The notes under the pieces are model-generated. The model ran no database searches, was not told where the DNA came from, and worked only from the letters and a program-made list of their open reading frames with translations. Below, one piece after another: positions 8,539-17,276 of a stretch of 34,359 nt of DNA. The DNA is from a virus. Every line of letters begins with the position of its first letter. The first letter of the stretch is position 1. Made by a program: the position numbers and the translations under genes. The stretch lies in the IMG/VR virus record IMGVR_UViG_3300025137_000134, positions 1 to 34,359 of that record; one strand, 5' to 3'.

Positions 8539-11500
8539 TTACTGACCAGTTTCTGAAGGTGTTGCAGTCCTAGTTAATTTTTCTCCAGTAGCATTAAATT
8601 GTGCCGCCCATCTTCTATCTTGATCAGTATAAGCAAAATTATTTGTAATTGGTTGGCCTTCTCCTTTTACCCATGAATTCCATGTTCCATCTCTACCTGT
8701 TTTAGTATTACTAAATGCAGGAATATAAGTATGCCATTTGCCTGATGATTGACTAGTTGGTGTCCATTTTGTTGATAATGCTGAATCTGTATAAAATTGA
8801 GTAACATATTTACAATGCCATTCTTTTGCAAATACTGACACTGATGGAGTTGAATTTTTTAATGAGTTAATACTTGCACTATCGCCACTTGATGAAACTT
8901 TATATTCAAAAAATGTTGGTGATGATGAAGAGCAAGTAGGATAATCTTTAGGATAATAAAAATCTCCATATTTTACTGTTATTTTATAACGATTACCATT
9001 ATAAAAAACAGATGTTGTTTCAGGGCATCTTACGTTTGTTGAAGATGGATTTAAAATATTTAAATTTACGGTAACTACCCCTTCAGCAGCATTTTGACCA
9101 ACATAATTTCCATTATAATATTGAGCTTGTCCCCAAGGATAACCAACTATAAGTCTATAATCTCCAAATTTATCTGATTCTTGTTTATATCCTTGATCTT
9201 TACCAATTGCAAAAGTTCTATTTGCTTTTCCAAATAATCTAGTATAATTAGGAGTGGGAGATCCAGCTGCATAGTATTGGGTCATAACTGACATTACATC
9301 CGTAGTGTCAATTCCATTTACAAAATTATTTCCTAAAACAGGAGTTGCAGTTGTAGATTGATTTATAACACCTTCTTTATTTATTGTATTAGAACTTGTA
9401 TCTGAAGAAAATATATTAAAACCAGAATTTACAGAACTAGCTTCATAATTTACTTCTTGAGCACCTCCAAAAAATATTTGTTTATTTTCTATATCAGTTG
9501 CTCTTACCCAAGGACTTGCAGCATTAGGGCGATATTGTAAATAGCAAGGCCAAGTTACATAAGGACCTTGTGACCAATCTGTTCCGGATGCAGGTAAACC
9601 AATATTATTTCCAGATAATTGAAAAGCACTATATTGTTCTAATTGAAAATCAACACTTATATATGCAGTACCTTGTGTTAGATTACTTGCAGATTGATTA
9701 CTATTATAAATAATATTATTATTTTTATTAGTTATAACGGGTGGTTGAGATTGTAATGTATGACAATTAGAATTTGTTACAGTAACAGCAACTTCTGTTG
9801 GTGAAGCTAAATTATCATTTAATTGTAATGCAGTTATAGGTTGTCTTAAATTATCTATTATAGGACTTTGTTGAGCTGCATTGGTTACATCAGATACCCA
9901 ATAAAAACCTTGACTTATTGCCCCTAAACCGCCCGTAATACTTTTGCAATCAGCAAAAGCTCCATTAGCAGGCTCAGCTCCAACTGTGGTATTTATTGCA
10001 CATGTTGTACTTAACGCACCATTAGCTGATCCTCCATCTGCATCAGTTAATGTAACTGTTCCAGAAAAAGATCCTGTAGCAGTTCCTGTTAAATCTTGTA
10101 ATACACCCGTAGATGAATCAATTGTTATAGGTGACGTTGCGTCATCATTAACTAAGCTCCATACTAAACCTTGACTTGTGTAACTTCCACTTGTATTTGA
10201 GCCATTATTTCCTGTAAATGTAAATATGTTTTGTGTTCCTGGAACAACAGCTATAGTTGAAGGGCAGTTAGTTATTTGAGGTGTAGCATTTGCTAAGCTA
10301 GCTTGGTAATCTATTATTGTAGAAGAAGCATTACCTAAATCTTGAACATTAAAATTAAATGTAAAATTATTTTGATTAGGATCCGAGTTAAAAAAGAAAT
10401 ATGCCGAAGTTTGTAACACATAAGAATCTTGCGAATATGTTGCTCCATTTGGAGTTGTAGCTCCTCCAGCTGTTTTAATTATTATTATTCCAGTTCTATT
10501 AGCCCCAGTTCCGTCTACTATAGTATTTATATCAACTTGAGAAGTTGGTATAGGGTTATCAGTTAAATCTAATGGCCAAAAATCATTTGTAATTGTTGTA
10601 CCTATTGCATTTGCTTCAGATTGAGCATAAGTAATAATGCTAAATCCTGTTGGATTTTGATTACCTGTATTAATTGCTAAATTTAAATCAGATATAAGAC
10701 CTGTTGTAGATGTTTCCCAATAAATATCTAACAGTGATAACACAGGACTTGTTTCGTATATACCTAAAAGTATATTATAATTGCCTGAAGCATGTATATC
10801 CGCGCCTATAGGGTTAATAGAATTTCCTTGTGTTGATCTTGCTAATAAAGGATTAGATTTAGATTGATAAATATCTGAATAATCTGTTGTTGTTCCTAAT
10901 ATATCATTTTGTTCTCCAATAGTTGATACTGTATCAGATGATTGACCAGGATAATATTGTTCATTAAAAGCTGGAATATTAGTTGAAGCATCAGGAGTAA
11001 CTCTTCCAAACAACTGTACAGAACTTCTAAATTGTTTTTGTTCTGGCCCAACTTCGCTTAAATCACGTGGTACTTTATTTATATTATCATTTAAAAGAGT
11101 TATATAAGAAACAGTATTTTTAGGATCATCTAATAAACCTCCAGGATCTTGATTTAAAATACCAGGTAAATAAACATTATAATAATCTTGTTCTGTTTGT
11201 TTTACAACAATTTTATATGAATACCATCCAAGTGGATTATAACTAGCTGATCCAGTATTTCCATTATATAATCCCGCACCACCACCAGTAATTTCGCTTG
11301 TAAATAAAACTTTTAATGAATCCCCTGGCCAAGTAGCAGGTAAATTATTACTTGATGTTTTATAAGGATGGTAATATGTAGATCCTTTAAATACGCTACC
11401 GCTTTCAGTAACGTCGTCTGCTGTTACAGAAGATAAAATTACAGAAGATGTTCTTCCAAATTTATCAGATAAAACAATACCAATTTGATAATTTCTATTT

Positions 11501-12843
11501 TGTTTTAAAGTATGCATAGGATATTCAGTAATACTTGTATCCCATTGTGTTTCATTCGTTCCTGAAACATTAAATGCGGATTTATTAGATGCATTTACTG
11601 AATACTCTATATTAGCAGGTGGAGTATGTTTATCTTGAAAATTACTATATACAACTCTATTGCTAATAATTTCTTGACCAAAAGCTTTTACAGGTACTTT
11701 ATCATATACTCTGATTAAATCTGCATTTGGTAATGTTTTAAAAGGTTTTCTGGCTTGATAATTATATTGAACAATGTCTGTAGTATTAGACACAAAATCT
11801 GCAGTTTGTATATCAATAGTATCTATAACTTTTATTGTAGTTCCATCGGATTCTTTATATAAAATTTCAATTTCATTTACTTTAAAGCTATCGTTTAATT
11901 GATTTGCATTAGAAGGTAGTGGAATTTGTAACAAAATATTATCTGCTTTATTTTCCATAAAATCTACTATTGTACTTCTATAAGCTGAATTTTCATCTTT
12001 AGAATTACCAGTAGGGGTAGTATTATTTAAAAAATATCCATCTTGATCTGGTATAAAAGCAGGTTGAGTAAACGGTGCAATTAATGAATATTCATTATCA
12101 TCAAATTTAAATCTATAACTAAATCTTACAAATTTATCATTTAAATAATTTGGATCTCCAGGATAATTAGCTGCATAATATGGATTTGGTGTGCCATTTG
12201 GTAAATTTTGGCTAGTTCTATCATACATAGCTGTTTCATAAATGCCTGTATTTGCACCTGTTTCTTTGTAAAGTTGTATAGGCTCAAATGGATTATATTT
12301 AGCAACTGATATTTGTTCTTCTTTAGTGTAATAAGTAGGTGTTGTGGCTGGAGGTATAGGTGCTGCAGAAGCAATATTTATTTTACGGGGTTGATTTCTA
12401 TTATCTGTAAAAAATAAAAAGTTTTCTAAAACATTTACACCAATAATTAAATTAGTTGTAGCAAAATTTAAAAATGCACCTTGTAATAAAGGAGTAGCTG
12501 TATTTGAATTTACATTATAAGAATAAACAAAATTACTTGCGGTAGGATTAAAAGCATTAGGATTAGTTGAAGGTGGAACATAATTTGTTAAAAAAACATA
12601 AATTACCTCATTAGTAACATCCGTAAATTGTCCTATAGTAGTCAGATTAGGTGCGCCTGTTAATGCTGCAAAATCTAAAAGTAATTTATTACCTCTTACA
12701 TTTTGTAAGGCCCCAACGTCAGCTCCTTCGGATCTACTAACTTGTATATTAATTCCTTCTCTATATTCACCTGATGGTAGCAATCTAGCATCAAGATCTT
12801 TATTCATTTTGGATTTAATAAAAGCATTTTTTACTTCAGCCAT
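8539..12843 (-). CDS. Giant tail hub / tail stabilisation protein with Ig/cadherin-like insertion
   Basis: A 1434-residue protein. The N-terminus (residues 8-50: FIKSKMNKDLDARLLPSGEY, then NIQVSRSEGADVGALQN) is a signature that I recognise from large structural proteins of marine tailed phages and crAss-like tail hubs. Most of the chain is Asn/Thr/Ser/Tyr-rich and beta-rich. Residues about 850-955 form an Ig- or cadherin-like unit (TPQITNCPSTIAVVPGTQ; SSTGVLQDL; GTVTLTDADGGSANG), often used for weak host-surface binding. It sits between the ring-like protein (6-bp gap) and a second hub-like protein, so it probably forms the tail tube or hub beneath the neck. Its length is large for the role, partly because of the insertion. 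Confidence is high that it is a tail protein and moderate on the exact position. Confidence 0.7.
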   Translation of the reverse strand: MAEVKNAFIKSKMNKDLDARLLPSGEYREGINIQVSRSEGADVGALQNVRGNKLLLDFAALTGAPNLTTIGQFTDVTNEVIYVFLTNYVPPSTNPNAFNPTASNFVYSYNVNSNTATPLLQGAFLNFATTNLIIGVNVLENFLFFTDNRNQPRKINIASAAPIPPATTPTYYTKEEQISVAKYNPFEPIQLYKETGANTGIYETAMYDRTSQNLPNGTPNPYYAANYPGDPNYLNDKFVRFSYRFKFDDNEYSLIAPFTQPAFIPDQDGYFLNNTTPTGNSKDENSAYRSTIVDFMENKADNILLQIPLPSNANQLNDSFKVNEIEILYKESDGTTIKVIDTIDIQTADFVSNTTDIVQYNYQARKPFKTLPNADLIRVYDKVPVKAFGQEIISNRVVYSNFQDKHTPPANIEYSVNASNKSAFNVSGTNETQWDTSITEYPMHTLKQNRNYQIGIVLSDKFGRTSSVILSSVTADDVTESGSVFKGSTYYHPYKTSSNNLPATWPGDSLKVLFTSEITGGGAGLYNGNTGSASYNPLGWYSYKIVVKQTEQDYYNVYLPGILNQDPGGLLDDPKNTVSYITLLNDNINKVPRDLSEVGPEQKQFRSSVQLFGRVTPDASTNIPAFNEQYYPGQSSDTVSTIGEQNDILGTTTDYSDIYQSKSNPLLARSTQGNSINPIGADIHASGNYNILLGIYETSPVLSLLDIYWETSTTGLISDLNLAINTGNQNPTGFSIITYAQSEANAIGTTITNDFWPLDLTDNPIPTSQVDINTIVDGTGANRTGIIIIKTAGGATTPNGATYSQDSYVLQTSAYFFFNSDPNQNNFTFNFNVQDLGNASSTIIDYQASLANATPQITNCPSTIAVVPGTQNIFTFTGNNGSNTSGSYTSQGLVWSLVNDDATSPITIDSSTGVLQDLTGTATGSFSGTVTLTDADGGSANGALSTTCAINTTVGAEPANGAFADCKSITGGLGAISQGFYWVSDVTNAAQQSPIIDNLRQPITALQLNDNLASPTEVAVTVTNSNCHTLQSQPPVITNKNNNIIYNSNQSASNLTQGTAYISVDFQLEQYSAFQLSGNNIGLPASGTDWSQGPYVTWPCYLQYRPNAASPWVRATDIENKQIFFGGAQEVNYEASSVNSGFNIFSSDTSSNTINKEGVINQSTTATPVLGNNFVNGIDTTDVMSVMTQYYAAGSPTPNYTRLFGKANRTFAIGKDQGYKQESDKFGDYRLIVGYPWGQAQYYNGNYVGQNAAEGVVTVNLNILNPSSTNVRCPETTSVFYNGNRYKITVKYGDFYYPKDYPTCSSSSPTFFEYKVSSSGDSASINSLKNSTPSVSVFAKEWHCKYVTQFYTDSALSTKWTPTSQSSGKWHTYIPAFSNTKTGRDGTWNSWVKGEGQPITNNFAYTDQDRRWAAQFNATGEKLTRTATPSETGQ

Positions 12844-12849
12844 TTAATT

Positions 12850-14082
12850 TTAGTGTTTAATCCACTTGGATTTATTAGTCATTACTTGAGTAAATTCTTC
12901 TAATTTAATATTAGATAATCTAATTTTAGCATTTCTTAATTTAGCGCTTCGTTCACGCTTTAATCTGTTAATTACATATTCAGGTATATTAATGCGGCTA
13001 GCTAATATAGCATGACTAATATGAGCATATAATGCTTCTTCAGCCATTTTAGGTACTTTCATTGTCGCATCATAAGCAACACCATCTGATATATACTCTA
13101 AAATTATTAATGCTCCATTTAAATCACTTGAAAAAGACATCTTACCCATTCTTTCGTCTATTGTAAACCATCCATTAACTTGCGTTAATTCTGGGTCTAA
13201 CCCATAACGTTGTCCATAAAATCCTCCATAACCCCAATCAAAATTCCATATATCTAATGGTGCTAATCCATTATTAATATCTTCAGTTGTAATACCTCCA
13301 CTTAATAATCTTGGGTTTGCTTTATCCCATCTTTCATTAGTTTGAGATGAACCCTCAAGTCCTTGATCATAAGAACCAGAGGTTTGTATACCATCATTGT
13401 CTTGTAAAGGTGTACTATAAGGTCTTGTTGTTAAAGTTGTAGGATATATAGGATGTTTAACTCCTAATCTATCAATCCATGAACAACCCACATAATTAAT
13501 ATAATCTTGTGGCAAAGGAACTGAAAGGGTAGGCGGAACTGTCATTTCTGAAGAATGAATACTTTTTAAAGTATCATAGCTAAATTCTTGTAATCCTCTT
13601 TTAGCATGAAACAATACATCTGTTCTTTTAACACTTGGTATTAACTTTCCAGCACCTACATATGCAATCATAAAATTATTAATTACATCATTCATAGATG
13701 TATATTGATAACTTCCATAATTTTCTTGAGTTGTTTTTCCAAAAGCATCTCTATTGCCATATTCGCCACCGGTTTGAGTTTTTAATTGTACAACAATAAA
13801 ACTACCAGTTACTAAAGCATTTGCAAAAGTTATTGTATTTTGAAAAATACTATATTCTTGTATATACTCTACAAAACTACCGGGCAACCCAGTTAAACTT
13901 GTATAAAGAACAAAATTATTTAATCCAAATTTTGAATCTGTAGGTGAAAAATTACCATATACTAAATTAGTATTAAAAGTTGTAGTAAAAGATAATTGAT
14001 TAGCTGCAACCTTAAAGCTTTGAGCACCTTCGTAATATTGTCTATTTGTTTCGGTTATTAAACCACCGTCAACTTCTGCCAT
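12850..14082 (-). CDS. Neck/tail ring-like structural protein
   Basis: A 410-residue protein. The N-terminal 120 residues are beta-rich and low in charge. Residues about 125-200 carry a conserved-looking block: DVINNFMIAYVGAGKLI, then FHAKRGLQEFSYDTLKSI, and LPQDYINYVGCSWIDRLG. I associate this block with ring or tail-tube-adjacent proteins of crAss-like and marine phages. The C-terminal 70 residues are basic and helical, ending KSKWIKH, which may contact DNA or the neighbouring ring. The gene lies between the 252-residue neck candidate and the giant hub, with only 6-bp gaps, consistent with successive layers of the neck. No enzyme motif is seen. Confidence 0.65.
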   Translation of the reverse strand: MAEVDGGLITETNRQYYEGAQSFKVAANQLSFTTTFNTNLVYGNFSPTDSKFGLNNFVLYTSLTGLPGSFVEYIQEYSIFQNTITFANALVTGSFIVVQLKTQTGGEYGNRDAFGKTTQENYGSYQYTSMNDVINNFMIAYVGAGKLIPSVKRTDVLFHAKRGLQEFSYDTLKSIHSSEMTVPPTLSVPLPQDYINYVGCSWIDRLGVKHPIYPTTLTTRPYSTPLQDNDGIQTSGSYDQGLEGSSQTNERWDKANPRLLSGGITTEDINNGLAPLDIWNFDWGYGGFYGQRYGLDPELTQVNGWFTIDERMGKMSFSSDLNGALIILEYISDGVAYDATMKVPKMAEEALYAHISHAILASRINIPEYVINRLKRERSAKLRNAKIRLSNIKLEEFTQVMTNKSKWIKH

Positions 14083-14088
14083 AATTTA

Positions 14089-14847
14089 TTAGCTTTTTTT
14101 ATTTATTTCGTCCATTTGAACTTGTTGAGTTGCTGCTTGAATAATTTGTGGATCTCTAATAACTATTCCTGCATATATTAATATTCTTAATATCACTTCT
14201 GTTTGCTCAGAATCTTGCAATTCAAAATTTATTGATCCAGTTGGTTGTGTTGCCGCATTAAAAGGAGTTGAATTATATATATATTGGCCTAAACCTCCTA
14301 CATCAAATCCCCATATAACGTCTTTAGGCTTTCTTATAAAATCAACAGTTATTTTAGAAACTATTTCAGTTGGTTTTACAAAAAGTTTATTATTTTCATA
14401 TAAATAAACAGGCCAAGAAGTAGACGGCTTTGTTAATTGTGATTTATTAATATAATAAAAATCACCTCTTTGAAGTCTTTGAAGTTCAACTTCATCATTA
14501 TATAATACAGTGCCTAATCTATAAAATGTTATGGTGTCACCAAAACCATCAGTTGTAGGTAATGTAAAATATGGAGTTGCTGGATTCGTTGTTGAATCAT
14601 ACGTAGCATTTCCAAATGTTTTAAAAATAGATATTTTTTCATCTAAATTTGTTATTCTATCTGAATAATCTGTATCGGCTTGTGGAACACGTATTTGCTG
14701 ATTTAAATCTTCAAAATACTTTTCAAATATTTCAAGCTGAACCTGATTACCAATATTGTTAAATTCTTGAGGTGTCATATAACCTCTTTGTTCTTTATTT
14801 AATATTAATAAAACGGTTTGATATACGGTGTTTACGTTTATAGCCAT
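14089..14847 (-). CDS. Neck/adaptor (tail-tubular type) protein
   Basis: A 252-residue protein. The N-terminal half is helical (VYQTVLLILNKEQRGYMTPQ; EFNNIGNQVQLEIFEKYFED), then a beta-rich middle (ITFYRLGTVLYNDEVELQRL; WPVYLYENNKLFVKPTE; VDFIRKPKDVIWGF), then a helical C-terminus (QDSEQTEVILRILIYAGIVI). A helical bundle with a beta middle after the capsid gene is typical of head-completion adaptors or tail-tubular-A-like ring proteins. The word order is one I recall from phages of marine Bacteroidota and crAss-like phages. The gene begins ATG 14847 after a large hairpin and ends 6 bp before the ring-like gene. The family is inferred without a search. Confidence 0.65.
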   Translation of the reverse strand: MAINVNTVYQTVLLILNKEQRGYMTPQEFNNIGNQVQLEIFEKYFEDLNQQIRVPQADTDYSDRITNLDEKISIFKTFGNATYDSTTNPATPYFTLPTTDGFGDTITFYRLGTVLYNDEVELQRLQRGDFYYINKSQLTKPSTSWPVYLYENNKLFVKPTEIVSKITVDFIRKPKDVIWGFDVGGLGQYIYNSTPFNAATQPTGSINFELQDSEQTEVILRILIYAGIVIRDPQIIQAATQQVQMDEINKKS

Positions 14848-14862
14848 TATTTTTTATTATTT

Positions 14863-14900
14863 TAATATAGGAGGATAATTTTTATATCCCCCTTATATTA
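14863..14900 (-). terminator. Long hairpin between the 274-residue gene and the neck gene
   Basis: The arms are 14863-14877 and 14885-14900, with a 7-base AT loop. The arms match along about 15 pairs, with one bulged A and one G-U pair in the minus-strand RNA. It lies 11 bases after the stop of the 274-residue gene. There is no long T run after the stem in the minus direction, so it may act as an attenuator, an RNA-processing site or an mRNA stabiliser rather than a full terminator. Confidence 0.5.
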
Positions 14901-14910
14901 ATATTACATG

Positions 14911-15735
14911 TTATTTTAATTTTTTCTCAATAGATTTAAATACCTCAGTACCCTCATCTGTTTTGAAAAAAGCCGCCATTGCTGAATATGGATTTTCATC
15001 AAATGGAACGGTCATTAATTTTTTATCGTTTGAAGCCCAAGAAAATGTTCTTTGATCTTGTGATAATTTTATAATACCTGATTCCTGTGCTACAATTGCA
15101 ATATTACGTAGCTCAACATTATCATCAGCAGCTAAATCTAAAAATAAATCTGGTTTACGTTTAGCAAACAATAATAGATCTCTTCTTATTTCTTTTGAGC
15201 TCATTGTGGTTACTTGAGAACCTACTTCAACTCTTAAGATTGCTTCTGCATGATCTATATCAATATTCTTAGCAGCATTTAACGCATCAATTTGCATTTC
15301 TAAATCATCTAATTCATCTTTAGCTTCTTCTATTGCATCAAATTCTGTATATGCAACATTTAACTTTGGATGATATAATGACAATAATTTTTGCAAATTT
15401 TGTTTTTCTTTTGAAACTGTTAATGTTCCGTCTTTAAAAATAATATGCCCTAATGTTGCTTCACCTTTTTGCTCCGCAGCAAATGGAGAAGTTTGATTAG
15501 TTGCATATCTTAGTTCCTTTTGTTCATTAGTTTTAGAATCAAACCATAGTAATGGAACTTTAGTTGTATGACGAGAAGGTATTGTTAATGTTAAAGGACT
15601 TTTATTTCCTGTTAAATAATAATTTCTGTCTTTAATTTCCCACTGTGGTTTAGTGGATTTTTTAATTGTTTCTTTTACCACTGGTGCTTCCTGTTCAATT
15701 ACTGGAGCATCAATATTTTTAGCTTTTTTAGCCAT
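14911..15735 (-). CDS. Hypothetical structural protein after the capsid gene
   Basis: A 274-residue protein, not assigned to a named family. Residues 1-30 are Lys-rich and disordered (MAKKAKNIDAPVIEQEAP). Residues 35-115 are beta-rich (WEIKDRNYYLTGNKSPLTLT; GHIIFKDGTLTVSKEKQNLQ; LLSLYHPKLN). Residues 125-165 are acidic and helical (FDAIEEAKDELDDLEMQIDA), followed by a predicted helical bundle. The pattern of a beta barrel with FxDGxLxV and HPxxN resembles a protein that I recall as common in marine phages, of unknown function. It is placed between the capsid gene, from which it is separated by a terminator-like hairpin, and the neck gene; a capsid-decoration or head-completion role is a guess. 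Confidence 0.6.
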   Translation of the reverse strand: MAKKAKNIDAPVIEQEAPVVKETIKKSTKPQWEIKDRNYYLTGNKSPLTLTIPSRHTTKVPLLWFDSKTNEQKELRYATNQTSPFAAEQKGEATLGHIIFKDGTLTVSKEKQNLQKLLSLYHPKLNVAYTEFDAIEEAKDELDDLEMQIDALNAAKNIDIDHAEAILRVEVGSQVTTMSSKEIRRDLLLFAKRKPDLFLDLAADDNVELRNIAIVAQESGIIKLSQDQRTFSWASNDKKLMTVPFDENPYSAMAAFFKTDEGTEVFKSIEKKLK

Positions 15736-15762
15736 GATATAATATAATTTAAAAGTTAATAT

Positions 15763-15790
15763 AAAAAATTACCCAAGGGGCTTGCGCCCC
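15763..15790 (-). terminator. Probable terminator or attenuator after the major capsid gene
   Basis: Read on the minus strand, a GGGGC stem, a GCAA tetraloop (GNRA type) and GCCCC (15790-15777) are followed 8 bases later by six T residues (15768-15763). The stem stands out from the AT-rich surroundings and lies 24 bases after the capsid stop codon. The distance between stem and T run is longer than in a standard intrinsic terminator, so it may give partial termination or protect the capsid mRNA end. Confidence 0.6.
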
Positions 15791-15814
15791 CTGAATAATA
15801 ATATGTATAATCTA

Positions 15815-17251
15815 CTATTTAGTAAATAATACGAAGTTGTTTGCAGCCTGAACTACTAAACATCTTTCAGATAGGAAATGAACTTCCATCGCATCTAATG
15901 AAGATGTATATGCACCTCCAACAGATCCTGTTAACCAAGACTTCATTCTTCTATCATCCGCTTCAGATGCACGGTAACGTACATGTAAGAAAGGTCGTCT
16001 GATATTAGTTCCTAAGATTTGGTCATATACAGTTGATGTACCAGCTGGAACAAGGACACCATCAATAGGATTGTCTGCCATTGCACCTCTAGTAGAAGCA
16101 TCATTTAAGTATTTCCAATCAGTTTTATAGAAATCATAAGAACCTCTACGGAAACCAGTAAATCCAAGATTTAATGCCATCTCTTCAGAGTTTTCAAATA
16201 ATCCATAAGCTGTTCCTCCATTTGCACCAGCAGAAAGAGTAGCTAACATATCATCAAAATCTAAAGACGTAGAACGATTTAAGAAAAGCATGTTTTCTTC
16301 AATAGCTCCTTGAGTATCTAAATTTTTAAGGATATTGTCAAATGTACCTAATCCACCAGCAGCAACGAAGCCACTTACTACATTACCTCTATCTTGAATA
16401 GCTGCAAATAAACCTTGAGTACCACCATAAGCAATACCTGCAATTCCTGCAACACCAGAACCAGCTGCTGCTAATTCTCCTTCAACTACAGCCATTTCTA
16501 AGTAATCTTCAAAACGTAAACGAGTTTCTGATTCAGCTTTTAAATACCATAAGAATCCAGATGTTCCATCTTCAGTTGCTACTTCAACCCATCCTATTTG
16601 AGCAGTATCAGATCCATTGATCGCATACTTTTCTTTAATAATGATAGGAGAATTTTGAAACTGTGTAAAACTTGGAGTTACACTTTTAATATCATTGTCT
16701 GTAGTTCCTTTTCTATATTCAGAACCATAAACAAATATTTTTAATCCTGCTGTAGCCTGTGCAATCGTAGGAGCAACATTAGCTGATGTATACGATTTAA
16801 CAGAAATACTAGCCACACCACCTGCTGTTACGCTTGCAACTACAAGAGCTTTAACTTCTGCTCCATTAGCTGGATTCATAATAACGATAGTTTGATTTAC
16901 AGAAATAACATTTTCAACAAATGCTGCACCTGCACCACCTACAGCAAATGTAATATCATCTGCTACTGCAGCTGAGTGAGTACATCCATCATAAGCAATA
17001 TGTAAACGGTTTTGCTCAGACCATACGATTTGGTCAGAAGTCATGGGCATTTCTGCACCAACCATTCTTAAGAAGCCAGATAATGTTCTGTTTCCATAAC
17101 GCTCTACTTCTTGTTCATAAATTTCAGGAAGGTATTGTTGCGCGAAGTCATTGTTACCATCGGTGAAACTTAAATAATTTGTCTCTAAAAGCTGTTGCTT
17201 TTGAGACGGTTTAATTGACCCAAATACTGGGGCCACTGGAACTGTTGCCAT
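15815..17251 (-). CDS. Major capsid protein
   Basis: A 478-residue protein whose position (portal, scaffold candidate, then this gene) and size match an HK97-fold capsid protein. The N-terminus contains KQQLLETNYLSFTDGNNDFA, QYLPEIYEQEVERYGNRTLS and GFLRMVGAEMPMTSDQIVW, which I recall from capsid proteins of crAss-like and marine Bacteroidota phages. The central part is Ala/Gly-rich (AAGSGVAGIAGIAYGG), and the C-terminus has HVRYRASEADDRRMKSWL. Codons include more G and C than in neighbours, as expected for a highly expressed gene. It has an unusual A-rich tandem-repeat leader directly before the ATG and a GC-rich hairpin after the stop, both consistent with high expression. No maturation cleavage site is evident. 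Confidence 0.85.
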   Translation of the reverse strand: MATVPVAPVFGSIKPSQKQQLLETNYLSFTDGNNDFAQQYLPEIYEQEVERYGNRTLSGFLRMVGAEMPMTSDQIVWSEQNRLHIAYDGCTHSAAVADDITFAVGGAGAAFVENVISVNQTIVIMNPANGAEVKALVVASVTAGGVASISVKSYTSANVAPTIAQATAGLKIFVYGSEYRKGTTDNDIKSVTPSFTQFQNSPIIIKEKYAINGSDTAQIGWVEVATEDGTSGFLWYLKAESETRLRFEDYLEMAVVEGELAAAGSGVAGIAGIAYGGTQGLFAAIQDRGNVVSGFVAAGGLGTFDNILKNLDTQGAIEENMLFLNRSTSLDFDDMLATLSAGANGGTAYGLFENSEEMALNLGFTGFRRGSYDFYKTDWKYLNDASTRGAMADNPIDGVLVPAGTSTVYDQILGTNIRRPFLHVRYRASEADDRRMKSWLTGSVGGAYTSSLDAMEVHFLSERCLVVQAANNFVLFTK

Positions 17252-17276
17252 AATTTTTAATTTTTAATTTTTAATT
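17252..17276 (-). promoter_or_regulatory. A-rich tandem-repeat leader before the capsid gene
   Basis: About 3.6 copies of a 7-bp unit (AATTTTT on the plus strand, AAAAATT on the minus strand) end right at the capsid start codon. There is no Shine-Dalgarno site. An unstructured A-rich leader favours initiation in Bacteroidota, so this probably acts as a strong ribosome-loading region. The repeat overlaps the stop of the upstream gene. Confidence 0.5.
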
